Assembly: GCA_018000995.1 (NCBI GenBank)
Contig: JAGNIU010000004.1
Location: forward strand, 62,001-126,000
DNA length: 64,000 nt
Source: Bacteroidia bacterium
Lineage (GTDB): Bacteria; Bacteroidota; Bacteroidia; B-17B0; Aurantibacillaceae
Direction: 5' to 3'
This document shows, piece after piece, positions 35,222 to 43,971 of the stretch. How positions within the stretch are numbered: position 1 is the stretch's first letter; each line of letters opens with the position of its first letter. The translations under genes and the position numbers were made by a program. The notes under the pieces are model-generated. The model was not told the DNA's origin. It worked only from the letters and a program-made list of their open reading frames with translations, and did no database searches.

Positions 35222-36066
35222 GCGACGAGAAAGTATTGATACCTCCTCCACTTTTTCCTATAAGTAAAAAACGCTTATTGATGCAATACATGCGTTGGTT
35301 ACCGGCTAAATTGGGTTTAATAAATAAAACGGCTTTTCTTTTTCAGATAAAAAAAATCAATCCCGACGATATTTTTCTGGTATCCTTTCCAAAATCAGGT
35401 AATACCTGGTTACGGTTTGTAATTTCATATCTAAAACACGGCACTTCAAAAACAATTACGTTTAATGATTTAGAGTCTTTTGTTCCTGATGTTTATGTAG
35501 CAAAAGATACAATTGATGCTCAGTTAAGCGAACGCATTATAAAAACCCACGATATTTATTTTGAGGGCTATCCCAAGGTAATTTATATTTACCGCGATTA
35601 CAGAGACGCGCTTGTATCCTATTATCATTTTGTGACCTCATATAATCATTTCAAAGGGTCCTTTTCTGAATTTATTAGGAGTAACATTGTTTTAATGCAT
35701 GGCAGTTGGAAACAACATATAAAAGCCATGGAAAAATTTAGAGCGCAACATCCGGATAAAATTTGTGTGTTATCATACGAATCCTTATTAACCGATTTTG
35801 AAGGTAACGTTAAACGTTTGGCAGAGTTTATTGGCGTTAAACAGGCTATTAATTGGGAGGAATTAAAAGCAAAGACTTCATTTAATGAACTTAAAAATAA
35901 CGAAAACGAACATGGTAGTCGGTTTAAGAGTAGTACCAAAAATAATTTTATCCGTCAGGGAAAAGCCGGTACCTGGAAAGACCATTATTCGGAGGAAGAT
36001 TTGAACTATTTATACTCCGATAAAGAATTGGTATCTTTAATGACTAAATTAGGTTACACTATTTAA
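35218..36066 (+). CDS. Sulfotransferase (Sulfotransfer_1 type, PAPS-dependent)
   Basis: 282 residues. 5'-phosphosulfate loop V-S-F-P-K-S-G-N-T-W-L-R, catalytic-type His in K-T-H-D, 3'-phosphate site Y-I-Y-R-D-Y-R-D-A-L-V-S-Y, and C-terminal F-I-R-Q-G-K-A-G-T-W-K-D-H (the R-K-G-x-x-G-D-W-K-D-like loop). It belongs to a different sulfotransferase subfamily from its upstream neighbour, so the pair is not a duplication; two separate sulfation steps are likely. Its stop overlaps the next start as TAATG. Confidence 0.92.
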   Translation: MSDEKVLIPPPLFPISKKRLLMQYMRWLPAKLGLINKTAFLFQIKKINPDDIFLVSFPKSGNTWLRFVISYLKHGTSKTITFNDLESFVPDVYVAKDTIDAQLSERIIKTHDIYFEGYPKVIYIYRDYRDALVSYYHFVTSYNHFKGSFSEFIRSNIVLMHGSWKQHIKAMEKFRAQHPDKICVLSYESLLTDFEGNVKRLAEFIGVKQAINWEELKAKTSFNELKNNENEHGSRFKSSTKNNFIRQGKAGTWKDHYSEEDLNYLYSDKELVSLMTKLGYTI

Positions 36067-37004
36067 TGCTAAGCTTTGCACATATAATTAATGGGGTTTC
36101 CGAACAGGAGAATAAGGAGTTGTATGAAGTTCAGAAACTGACATTAGCTTCTTTTATTAATGCAAATAACTATTCTGAAGGAAGCATAAACATTAAACAA
36201 TACATTTGCTATCATAAAAACCATCACATCAATATTGATTCTTCCTTTCATGCTCTTCCTCAACTTGAAAAAAGCATTTTAGATATAGGGAATTTTAGCA
36301 ACAATAGAGCTTTACCTTTATTAAAAGATATTTTAGAATTGGTGTATAATAATTCTGATGCAGAGTATATTATTTATTCGAATGCTGATATAGGTTTGAT
36401 GCCACAGTTTTATAATGCTATTGTGGATTATATTAAAAGCGGGCACGACGCTATTGTGATTAATCGCAGACGTATAAAAAGCACTTTAAATAAAGCCGAA
36501 GATTTAGATAAAATTTACAGTGAAGTTGGTAAAGATCATATTGGTTATGATATGTTTATTTTTAAAAGAAGTTTATTCCCGAAATTTATTTTAAATAATA
36601 CTTGTATTGGCATTCCTTTTGTAGGAAACGATTTGTTTTACAATTTATTTTGCTTTGCCGAAAAACCGGTATTGCTCACCGACAAACACCTAACTTTTCA
36701 TATTGGTTTAGAATTATTGAAAGATTGGGGAAGTAATGAATTAAAAAAACACAATTACAAAGAATTCAGAAAAACTACAAAAGCTTTATTACCGTATATT
36801 GATATTACAAAGTTTCCCGGGGCGGAATTAAATATTTTTAAACGCCATTTCAAATGGTTAATGAACCCAACTTTAAGTTATTCTGAACTTTGTATTTCGG
36901 ATTTAAAACAATTAGGGAAGAAACGCGATAGAAAAATCTACGACCCTAATTATAAAAAGCAAAGTTATTACGAGTGGTTAATTAAGTATATCAACTTTGA
37001 TTAG
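36066..37004 (+). CDS. Unknown protein, possible GT-A glycosyltransferase
   Basis: 312 residues, not firmly recognised. The segment Y-I-I-Y-S-N-A-D-I-G-L-M-P-Q-F-Y (residues about 100-115) looks like the metal-binding region of a GT-A fold (N-A-D-I-G in place of D-x-D), preceded by a conserved-looking N-N-R-A-L-P-L-L-K. No signal peptide or membrane segment. It is the third gene of the sulfotransferase operon (1-base TAATG overlap), so a role in building or modifying the sulfated glycan is a reasonable guess only. Confidence 0.7.
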   Translation: MLSFAHIINGVSEQENKELYEVQKLTLASFINANNYSEGSINIKQYICYHKNHHINIDSSFHALPQLEKSILDIGNFSNNRALPLLKDILELVYNNSDAEYIIYSNADIGLMPQFYNAIVDYIKSGHDAIVINRRRIKSTLNKAEDLDKIYSEVGKDHIGYDMFIFKRSLFPKFILNNTCIGIPFVGNDLFYNLFCFAEKPVLLTDKHLTFHIGLELLKDWGSNELKKHNYKEFRKTTKALLPYIDITKFPGAELNIFKRHFKWLMNPTLSYSELCISDLKQLGKKRDRKIYDPNYKKQSYYEWLIKYINFD

Positions 37005-37023
37005 GGAGTCTTTTATTCCTATT

Positions 37024-37098
37024 GCCACAAAAGCACTAAAACACAAAACCCCACAAAAAATAGTTTAGTGGGATTTAGAGCTTTTGAGTTTTAGTGGC
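37024..37098. repeat. Palindromic intergenic repeat, family B
   Basis: About 75 bases with ends GCCAC and GTGGC and long imperfect inverted arms (left CACTAAAACACAAAA and right, inverted, CACTAAAACTCAAAAG, then CCCAC / GTGGG). It fills the gap between two convergent genes and could act as a terminator or be an inert mobile remnant. Confidence 0.6.
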
Positions 37099-37103
37099 GA
37101 TAA

Positions 37104-38255
37104 TTAGCAGAATTGTTTCACATCAGCAACGGTAATTTCTTTTCCGCCCAAAATAATTAAACGTTCGATTACATTTCTGAATTCGCGGATATTTCCGGTC
37201 CAATTTCGTTTTTGTAATTCTTTAATAGCATCGTTTGCGATTGTTTTTACAGGAATGCCATTGTCTTCACAAACTAAAGCAAGAAAATGTTTAGCTAATA
37301 ATGGAATATCATCTAATCTGTCGTTTAACGCAGGAACATGAATAGGAATAACGCTTAAACGATGAAATAAATCCTCGCGGAAATTTCCGGCTGCGATTTC
37401 CTTCTTTAAATCTTTATTGGTAGCAGCGATTACGCGTACGTTAACTTTTATCTCTTTATCACCACCTACTCTGCTAATTTTACTTTCTTGCAAAGCACGT
37501 AACACTTTAGCTTGAGCTGAGAGGCTCATATCGCCAATCTCATCTAAAAAAATTGTTCCGCCTTCAGCTTGTTCAAATTTACCCTTGCGCTGAGCTACAG
37601 CGCTTGTAAACGCTCCTTTTTCGTGACCAAACAATTCACTTTCTATTAATTCACTTGGTATGGCAGCGCAGTTTACTTCAATTAATGGTCCTGCCGCCCG
37701 ATTACTTTTTTCATGAAGCCAACGGGCTACTAATTCTTTACCACTTCCGTTGTTTCCGGTGATTAAAACGCGGGCTTCGGTAGGCGCTACCTTTTCAATT
37801 ATATCTTTAATATCTTTCACGGCTTTAGATTCGCCAATGATATCGTAAGTTTTTGAAATTTTCTTTTTTAATTGTTTGGCTTCGGTAACCAATGTGGTTT
37901 TATCTAAAGCATTTCTTACAGTGACTAATAAACGATTCAAATCTATTGGTTTTGCAAGAAAATCAAACGCTCCCTTTTTTACAGCATCAACGGCGGTATC
38001 AATTGTTCCATGTCCACTCATAATAATAAGCGCACTTCCAATATTATTTTCGTTTAATTTGTTTTGAAGTTCGAGTCCATCCATTTTTGGCATTTTGATG
38101 TCACTTAAAATAACATCGTAATTATTTTTTTGTGCCATGGATAATCCTTGAAGTCCGTCTTCCGCTTCATCTACCTCATACTTTTCGAACTCGAGTATTT
38201 CTTTAATACTTCGGCGAATTGCTTTCTCATCATCTATTACAAGTACTTTAGTCAT
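37104..38255 (-). CDS. NtrC-type response regulator lacking a DNA-binding domain
   Basis: 383 residues. The receiver domain (residues 1-120) has the acidic pocket I-D-D-E and phosphoacceptor Asp in I-L-S-D-I-K-M-P. The AAA+ domain (about 135-370) has Walker A G-N-N-G-S-G-K-E, Walker B G-G-T-I-F-L-D-E-I-G-D, and R-N-W-T-G-N-I-R-E-F-R-N. The sigma-54 contact loop reads G-A-F-T-S-A rather than G-A-F-T-G-A. The protein stops right after the AAA+ lid, with no Fis-type helix-turn-helix. It lies 9 bases downstream of ppx, so both are co-transcribed. No cognate kinase is in the window. Confidence 0.9.
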   Translation of the reverse strand: MTKVLVIDDEKAIRRSIKEILEFEKYEVDEAEDGLQGLSMAQKNNYDVILSDIKMPKMDGLELQNKLNENNIGSALIIMSGHGTIDTAVDAVKKGAFDFLAKPIDLNRLLVTVRNALDKTTLVTEAKQLKKKISKTYDIIGESKAVKDIKDIIEKVAPTEARVLITGNNGSGKELVARWLHEKSNRAAGPLIEVNCAAIPSELIESELFGHEKGAFTSAVAQRKGKFEQAEGGTIFLDEIGDMSLSAQAKVLRALQESKISRVGGDKEIKVNVRVIAATNKDLKKEIAAGNFREDLFHRLSVIPIHVPALNDRLDDIPLLAKHFLALVCEDNGIPVKTIANDAIKELQKRNWTGNIREFRNVIERLIILGGKEITVADVKQFC

Positions 38256-38264
38256 GCTGTAAAT

Positions 38265-39185
38265 TTATTTAATATTAAATATAACACCTTCTTTTAAAGA
38301 ATAGGTTGAAACCCTTAGCTTTTTCAAACTGAATTTATTCAAGATATAATTCACAAACAAACACGAAATCACAATCATATCCACCCGCATTTCAATTAAG
38401 CCTTTGGTGTTAAGTCGTTGTTTATAGGTTGAGGCAATGATGGTTTGTGATAAGGGGAAATATTTTTCTAAATCAATGCTATATTCCGTTTTTTTATCGG
38501 ACAAAACTTCCGTGTTATATTCGCCTGCCATCATATCCACAATCGAATCGAAAGCGCCTGATGAGCCTATTAACTCTAAAGGCACATTATTTTTAATTGC
38601 GTCTTGCAAAGGAATTAATTGCTCATCAAAATAACTGAATAGTCTTTCTTTTTCAGCTTCAGTTATTGGATCGGATGGATGAATGAGTTCTAATAAACGT
38701 GCAGCGCCTAACAGAAAACTTTGCTTCCACAAGATAGTATCCTTGTTAGCTATAATAAATTCGGTACTGCCGCCACCAATATCCATAATAAGTGAAAGTT
38801 CGTTGCTCATTTGTACGGCCTTACGGTTACCAAAATAAATGAGTTCAGCTTCACGATTGCCATCTATTACTTCAACCTCAATCCCTGCCTCCGATTTAGC
38901 TTTTTCTACAAAATCTAAACCATTTTCAGCTGTTCGGATAGCAGATGTAGCAAGGGCTACAACCTTTTCTATGTTTTGTTCTTTAATTATTTTTGAATAC
39001 ACTTTTAAAGCCTCTATTCCCCTGCTAAAAGGAACATCAGCAATGAAACCCTTATTAATAGTGCCTTCTCCTAGTTTGACAGGAATACGGTTAGAGGAAA
39101 CTTTTTTGTATCCACCAATATTGTCGGTTTCAACAATAAGGAGATTAAATGTATTAGTACCTAAATCAATGACTGCAATTTTCAT
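38265..39185 (-). CDS. Ppx/GppA family phosphatase (exopolyphosphatase-like)
   Basis: 306 residues, actin-like ATPase fold. Phosphate-binding motifs A-V-I-D-L-G-T-N-T-F-N-L-L and M-D-I-G-G-G-S-T-E-F-I-I, plus A-L-A-T-S-A-I-R-T-A-E-N. It is the short form (about 300 residues), lacking the C-terminal HD-like domain of E. coli Ppx and GppA. It probably hydrolyses polyphosphate or pppGpp in the cytosol. First gene of a two-gene unit with the NtrC-type regulator. Confidence 0.9.
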   Translation of the reverse strand: MKIAVIDLGTNTFNLLIVETDNIGGYKKVSSNRIPVKLGEGTINKGFIADVPFSRGIEALKVYSKIIKEQNIEKVVALATSAIRTAENGLDFVEKAKSEAGIEVEVIDGNREAELIYFGNRKAVQMSNELSLIMDIGGGSTEFIIANKDTILWKQSFLLGAARLLELIHPSDPITEAEKERLFSYFDEQLIPLQDAIKNNVPLELIGSSGAFDSIVDMMAGEYNTEVLSDKKTEYSIDLEKYFPLSQTIIASTYKQRLNTKGLIEMRVDMIVISCLFVNYILNKFSLKKLRVSTYSLKEGVIFNIK

Positions 39186-39273
39186 ATTACTACCCTCTAA
39201 TTTCAGGGTTTTTTTCTAAAAACTAAGCTTCCTGAAACTTTTTAACAATATATGAAATTAATATGTTTTTAGC

Positions 39274-39304
39274 TTGACTTTTACATATTAATAGTCTATT
39301 TTTA
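39274..39304 (+). promoter_or_regulatory. Candidate promoter of the S8 protease gene
   Basis: TTG at 39274-39276 and TATTTTTA at 39297-39304 (one mismatch to TAnnTTTG) with a 20-base spacer, 21 bases before the ATG. Spacing fits the Bacteroidota sigma-A consensus. Confidence 0.45.
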
Positions 39305-39325
39305 ATATTCTAATTTCTAACTAAC

Positions 39326-42300
39326 ATGAAGAAAAATTTATTAATCTGGTTAACTGTTTTTGGTTTGGGCATCATCAACAGCTTTTCACAAACTGCAGTG
39401 CCCGGTTGTGTTGATGGTAAAATATACCTGAAGTACAAACCTAATGCGGTAGTAAAATATAAAAATCCTAATGATATTGATCCGAAAAACTTGCCGGGTA
39501 TGCAAGCTTTAGTTGGAAAATACGGTGTTACTTCTGCCGAAAAACCTTATTGGATGGTAGATGATGACAAAGACCTTCCTCGTATTTATAAAGTGAACTT
39601 CACAAACATTACGAGTGTTGAAGATTTAATACGTGATATCTCTGCAAATCCTTTTGTAGAATATGCCGAGAAAGTACCGGAAATGAAAACGTTTTATACG
39701 CCTAATGATCCAAGCTTTGGAACACAATGGCATTTAAATTTAATCGGAGCTCAAAATGCATGGAACGTATTTAACGGAACTTCTACTGTAGTAGTTGCTG
39801 TTGTTGATAACGCTATTATGCGTACACATCCTGATTTATCAGCTAATATTTATGTTAACGCAGGCGAAATTGCAGGTAACTCAATTGATGATGACGGTAA
39901 TGGTTACGTTGATGACGTAAATGGTTATGACGTTGGCGATAACGATAATAGTGTTTTACCTTTAAACACGTCTTGGTCACACGGTACTCACGTATCAGGA
40001 ATTGTTGGTGCAAGAACTGATAACGCTGTTGGTATTTCAGCAATTGGTTTTAATGTAAAAATTTTACCTGTAAAAGCAACTGCAAATGCTGCGGGTTCGA
40101 ACGCTGTTACTAATGGTTATGGTGGGATTGTTTATGCTGTAAGAACTAAAGCAAGAGTAATTAACTGCTCGTGGGGTGGTACAGTTTCTGCAACTTCTGA
40201 CCAAGCTGTAATTAATTACGCTTGGAGTAAAGGTGTTATTGTAATTGTATCTGCAGGAAATAACGGAAATACCGTAATGGGTTATCCTGCTGCATATACA
40301 AACGCGTATTCTGTTGTTTGTTCAAATGCCACTGACGTTAAATCAGGATTTTCTACATATGGTACTTGGTGTGATATTACTGCACCGGGCGATCCACTTT
40401 ATAGTACTGTTCCTAATACATCTTATGGAAATATGTCAGGTACATCAATGGCATCACCCTTAGTAGCCGGTTTAGCAGGATTAATGCTTTCTAAAAATGG
40501 TTACTTAACACCAACACAAGTTTTAAATTGTATTTCATCCACAGCTGCAAATATTTATACTATTTCAGGTAATAGCGCTTACGCAACACCACCTCGTTTA
40601 GGTGCTGGGCGTATTGATGCTTTTGCTGCTATGACTTGTGCTTCGGTAACTCCGGGAAGCGCTCCAACAGCTGATTTTATTTCTGATAAACAAAATACTT
40701 GTCCGCTAAGCCCAATTAAGTTTACCGATTTATCTACTTTATTTCCTACAGCCTGGAGTTGGACTTTTCAAGCAGGTAGTCCGGCAGTTTCAACTTCTTC
40801 AGCACCTACTGTTAGTTGGACAACTGCAGGAACTTATTCTGTTGGCTTAACTGCTACAAATCCAAATGGAAATGGTACAGTTACTAAAATTGGTTATATC
40901 ACAATTTCAAACCCTACTACTTTACCATTAGTAGAAGGTTTTCAAGGTGCTGCATGGCCTCCTGTAAACTGGGTTAACGATAATAAACTCCAAGATTCCA
41001 TTAAATGGGAACGCGCTACTACTTGTGGCGGTTTTGGTTTAAGTTCAGCTTCACTATTATTTGATAATTATTACGATGACGCTTCGGGAATTAGAGATGG
41101 TTTCCAAATGCCGAAATTAAACATGAGTGCAGTGACTCAAGCTACTTTAGGATTTGATGTAGCTTTTGCCCGTTATGACGCTCAGTATTCCGATACTTTA
41201 GAAGTTCAGTTATCTACTAATTGCGGACAAACATGGACCAGTATTTTTATGAAAGGCGGAACAGCTTTATCAACCGCTCCTGATTTTACAACTAATCTTT
41301 TCGTTCCAACATCTAGCCAGTGGAGAAGAGAGAATATTGTTATCACTTCACTTGCATCAGGACAAGGTAATGTGTTAATGTCGTTTGTAAATCACGGACA
41401 TTATGGTAATGGCATTTACATTGACAACGTGAATATTACTTATTCAACAACAGCCGCCCCTATTGCTAATTATAATACGCCTGCTTCTGTTTGTAGTGGG
41501 GCTACTATGACTTTTACGGATACTTCAACAAACTCACCTACATCGTGGAGTTGGACAATGCCGGGAGCATCTGTAACAACTTCCACGTTACAAAATCCAA
41601 CTGTTACTTATGCAACGGGTGGAGTTTATAGTGCAACCTTAGCTGCAACTAATGCTGTAGGTACAAACACCATTACAAAAACATTTACTATTACCGTTAC
41701 ACCTACTGTAGTTGCAACAGGTACCGCTGCTATTTGTGCCGGATCATCAGCAACTTTAACAGCAAGTGGTGCTACAACTTACACTTGGAATCCGGGAAGT
41801 TTAACAGGAACTTCTGTAGTTGTTACTCCTACTGCTACAACAACCTATTCAATTGTTGGTGCAACAGGATCTTGTTTAGGTAATACTACAAGATTATTAA
41901 CTATTAATCCTAGTCCAACCGTTGCTGTAACATCATCATCTATTTGTGCGGGTGCAACAGCCACACTAACGGCCAGCGGCGCTGCTACTTATAGTTGGAA
42001 TACCGGTTCAACGGCAACAAGTATTAACCCTACTCCTACTATTACAACTAACTATACAGTTGTTGGAACAACGAGTGGTTGTACAAATACAAGAACAACA
42101 TCAGTAATTGTTACACCTAATCCAACTGTATCTGTAAACAACTCTACAATTTGTGCGGGTGGTACTGCAACATTAACTGCAAGTGGTGCTACAACTTATA
42201 GCTGGAGTACAGGTTCAACTGCAACAAGTATTAATCCTACACCTGCTTTAACTACAACTTATAATGTAGTTGGAACAACAAGTGGTTGTACAAATATCAG

Positions 42301-43027
42301 AACAGCTACAGTAACAGTTGCTCCAAACCCAACAGTTGCGGTTAACAGTGCAACAATTTGTGCTGGTAACTCAACTAACTTAACGGCAAGTGGGGCTACA
42401 ACTTATAGCTGGAATACAAGTGCTACAACTTCTTCAATAAGTGTATCACCTACTATTACCACTAACTATACTGTTACAGGTTCAACCGGAAGTTGTGTTA
42501 ATACACGTACAACTTCAGTAACTGTAAATGCTTTACCTAGTTTAACTTTAGCGAGTTCATCTAATACAGCTTGTACAATTTCTTCAGGTGGTATTACTTT
42601 AACTTTAACAGGTACGCCATCAGGTGGTGTTTATTCAGGACCTGGAGTTGTTGGAACTACATTTACTGCACAAACAGCAGCTGGAACTTATACTACAACA
42701 TATTCTTACACTAACTCTACAACAGGTTGTGCTAACTCAACTGTAAAAACAATTACTGTTGCTGTTTGTACAGGTGTTGAAGGTTTAAATATTGACGGTC
42801 AGTTATTGATTTATCCTAACCCTAACAATGGTGTATTTACAATTCAAGCTAATTTTGAAAGTAATTTTGATGTAATGGTTTATAATAACATCGGACAGCT
42901 AGTAAAAGAAGCTAAAGAATTAAATGGCGTAAATCAAATCGATATGAGTGGTTACGCTCAAGGTATTTACAATGTTGTATTAAGAGTAAACGATAATTAC
43001 AAAACCATTAAGATGGTGATTGAGTAG
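39326..43027 (+). CDS. Secreted subtilisin-like (S8) protease with PKD, Ig-like repeats and T9SS type A sorting tail
   Basis: 1233 residues. Signal peptide (residues 1-22, ending S-F-S-Q), propeptide to about 120, S8 domain about 135-440 with Asp161 (V-V-D-N-A-I), His219 (W-S-H-G-T-H-V-S-G), Asn312 (S-A-G-N-N-G) and Ser374 (S-G-T-S-M-A-S-P). The Asp is followed by Asn-Ala rather than the usual Ser/Thr-Gly. Next a PKD domain, a jelly-roll-like region, a second PKD domain, then four Ig-like repeats of about 75 residues (I-C-A-G-x-x-x-x-L-T-A-S-G-A-x-T-Y-x-W) from about 800 to 1080. The tail L-I-Y-P-N-P-N-N-G-V-F ... G-I-Y-N-V-V-L is the type A T9SS sorting domain. It should be a cell-surface or released protease. 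Confidence 0.94.
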   Translation: MKKNLLIWLTVFGLGIINSFSQTAVPGCVDGKIYLKYKPNAVVKYKNPNDIDPKNLPGMQALVGKYGVTSAEKPYWMVDDDKDLPRIYKVNFTNITSVEDLIRDISANPFVEYAEKVPEMKTFYTPNDPSFGTQWHLNLIGAQNAWNVFNGTSTVVVAVVDNAIMRTHPDLSANIYVNAGEIAGNSIDDDGNGYVDDVNGYDVGDNDNSVLPLNTSWSHGTHVSGIVGARTDNAVGISAIGFNVKILPVKATANAAGSNAVTNGYGGIVYAVRTKARVINCSWGGTVSATSDQAVINYAWSKGVIVIVSAGNNGNTVMGYPAAYTNAYSVVCSNATDVKSGFSTYGTWCDITAPGDPLYSTVPNTSYGNMSGTSMASPLVAGLAGLMLSKNGYLTPTQVLNCISSTAANIYTISGNSAYATPPRLGAGRIDAFAAMTCASVTPGSAPTADFISDKQNTCPLSPIKFTDLSTLFPTAWSWTFQAGSPAVSTSSAPTVSWTTAGTYSVGLTATNPNGNGTVTKIGYITISNPTTLPLVEGFQGAAWPPVNWVNDNKLQDSIKWERATTCGGFGLSSASLLFDNYYDDASGIRDGFQMPKLNMSAVTQATLGFDVAFARYDAQYSDTLEVQLSTNCGQTWTSIFMKGGTALSTAPDFTTNLFVPTSSQWRRENIVITSLASGQGNVLMSFVNHGHYGNGIYIDNVNITYSTTAAPIANYNTPASVCSGATMTFTDTSTNSPTSWSWTMPGASVTTSTLQNPTVTYATGGVYSATLAATNAVGTNTITKTFTITVTPTVVATGTAAICAGSSATLTASGATTYTWNPGSLTGTSVVVTPTATTTYSIVGATGSCLGNTTRLLTINPSPTVAVTSSSICAGATATLTASGAATYSWNTGSTATSINPTPTITTNYTVVGTTSGCTNTRTTSVIVTPNPTVSVNNSTICAGGTATLTASGATTYSWSTGSTATSINPTPALTTTYNVVGTTSGCTNIRTATVTVAPNPTVAVNSATICAGNSTNLTASGATTYSWNTSATTSSISVSPTITTNYTVTGSTGSCVNTRTTSVTVNALPSLTLASSSNTACTISSGGITLTLTGTPSGGVYSGPGVVGTTFTAQTAAGTYTTTYSYTNSTTGCANSTVKTITVAVCTGVEGLNIDGQLLIYPNPNNGVFTIQANFESNFDVMVYNNIGQLVKEAKELNGVNQIDMSGYAQGIYNVVLRVNDNYKTIKMVIE

Positions 43028-43044
43028 TCAGAATTAATTCCAAT

Positions 43045-43076
43045 AAAAAAGCCCCGTTAATCAACGGGGCTTTTTT
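43045..43076. terminator. Bidirectional rho-independent terminator
   Basis: Perfect 8-bp stem GCCCCGTT / AACGGGGC with AATC loop, A6 before and T6 after, between the convergent protease and YceI genes. Confidence 0.9.
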
Positions 43077-43094
43077 ATTTATATATCATAAATC

Positions 43095-43649
43095 TTACTT
43101 ATTTACAGGAACAACAATTGTAATAATTGTTTTGTCTTTGTCAGGATGAGCCGGGTCTTTGCTTTTTTTCATGACACCAAAATCAGAAGCGTTAATAGTC
43201 ATAGTACCACTAAAGGTTGCTTTTTCAGCACCATCTTCAGTAAATGAGAACGGGAATTCAATCACTTTAGTTGAATCTTTCATAGTCAAATTTCCTTTGG
43301 CTGTGTAAACACCGTCGGTTATTTTAATTTCGGTTGAGGTAAAAGTAATTTTTGGGAATTTTTCTGCATCAAAGAAATCAGCTTGTAATAAATGGTTATT
43401 CAATTTAGGATCGCCACCATCTATTGTTTTTACATCTATAGATGCTGTTATTTTTGATTGAGTTAAATTAGCTTTATCAAAATCAATTGTTGCAGCTAAA
43501 TTACCAAATGTTCCTCTGTGACCTGGATTGTTTGGTAATTCCCATTTTACAGTACTGGTTTTTTCATCAGCTTTCCAAATCATTGCCATTGTAAAAGCTG
43601 AACTTACTACAGTTGTTGCAGCCAAAATAATAATTAATTGTTTTTTCAT
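43095..43649 (-). CDS. YceI family periplasmic protein
   Basis: 184 residues. Signal-type N-terminus (L-I-I-I-L-A-A-T-T-V-V-S-S-A-F), then the YceI lipocalin-like barrel: S-T-V-K-W-E-L, H-R-G-T-F-G-N-L, A-S-I-D-V-K-T-I-D, L-L-Q-A-D-F-F-D-A-E-K-F-P-K-I-T-F-T-S, and N-A-S-D-F-G-V near the end. YceI proteins bind isoprenoid quinones or similar lipids; the physiological role here is unknown. Stand-alone gene. The 130 bases upstream are AT-rich and hold only a possible promoter. Confidence 0.92.
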   Translation of the reverse strand: MKKQLIIILAATTVVSSAFTMAMIWKADEKTSTVKWELPNNPGHRGTFGNLAATIDFDKANLTQSKITASIDVKTIDGGDPKLNNHLLQADFFDAEKFPKITFTSTEIKITDGVYTAKGNLTMKDSTKVIEFPFSFTEDGAEKATFSGTMTINASDFGVMKKSKDPAHPDKDKTIITIVVPVNK

Positions 43650-43779
43650 GTTAAAGGTATAAGGGTTTAATATTTAAAGATTCAAGAATTAAATATTAAA
43701 AGCAATTATAATTAAAGAGGATACTTTGGTTTTAACCATTTTTCACCTTTTTTGGCTAATTACTTTCAATAGTCATTCA

Positions 43780-43967
43780 TGACCCCCTCCCCGCTAAAGC
43801 GGGACTCCCCCTTAAAAAAGGGGGAGAAATATTTTGTGCATACGAAAGAGATTTCTACTAAGACAATCAGCGATGTAATAATCTCGTGCCAATAAAAGTC
43901 ATTAAGGAAACGTGAAATCTTTCCTCCCCTTACCAAGGGGAGGTGGCGCGAAGCGACGGAGGGGTCA
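43780..43967. repeat. MITE-like element with terminal inverted repeats, family C copy 1 (full length)
   Basis: 188 bases bounded by TGACCCC (left) and GGGGTCA (right). Inside are hairpins CCCGCT/AGCGGG (about 43790-43803), CTCCCCCTT/AAGGGGGAG (about 43805-43827) and, at the right end, CCTCCCCTT/AAGGGGAGG (43923-43942). It holds no coding sequence and ends 4 bases before the stop codon of the E1 gene. The left 50 bases recur at 47459. I recall closely similar CCTCCCCTT-type repeats in many Bacteroidota genomes. The rest of the 43650-43971 gap is plain AT-rich sequence. Confidence 0.75.
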
Positions 43968-43971
43968 AGAA

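Noticed and set aside
21740-37004. Genomic island flanked by attachment sites or transposases
   Set aside because: No integrase, transposase, tRNA-borne att site or direct repeat pair is visible at either edge; horizontal transfer is not supported by the window alone.
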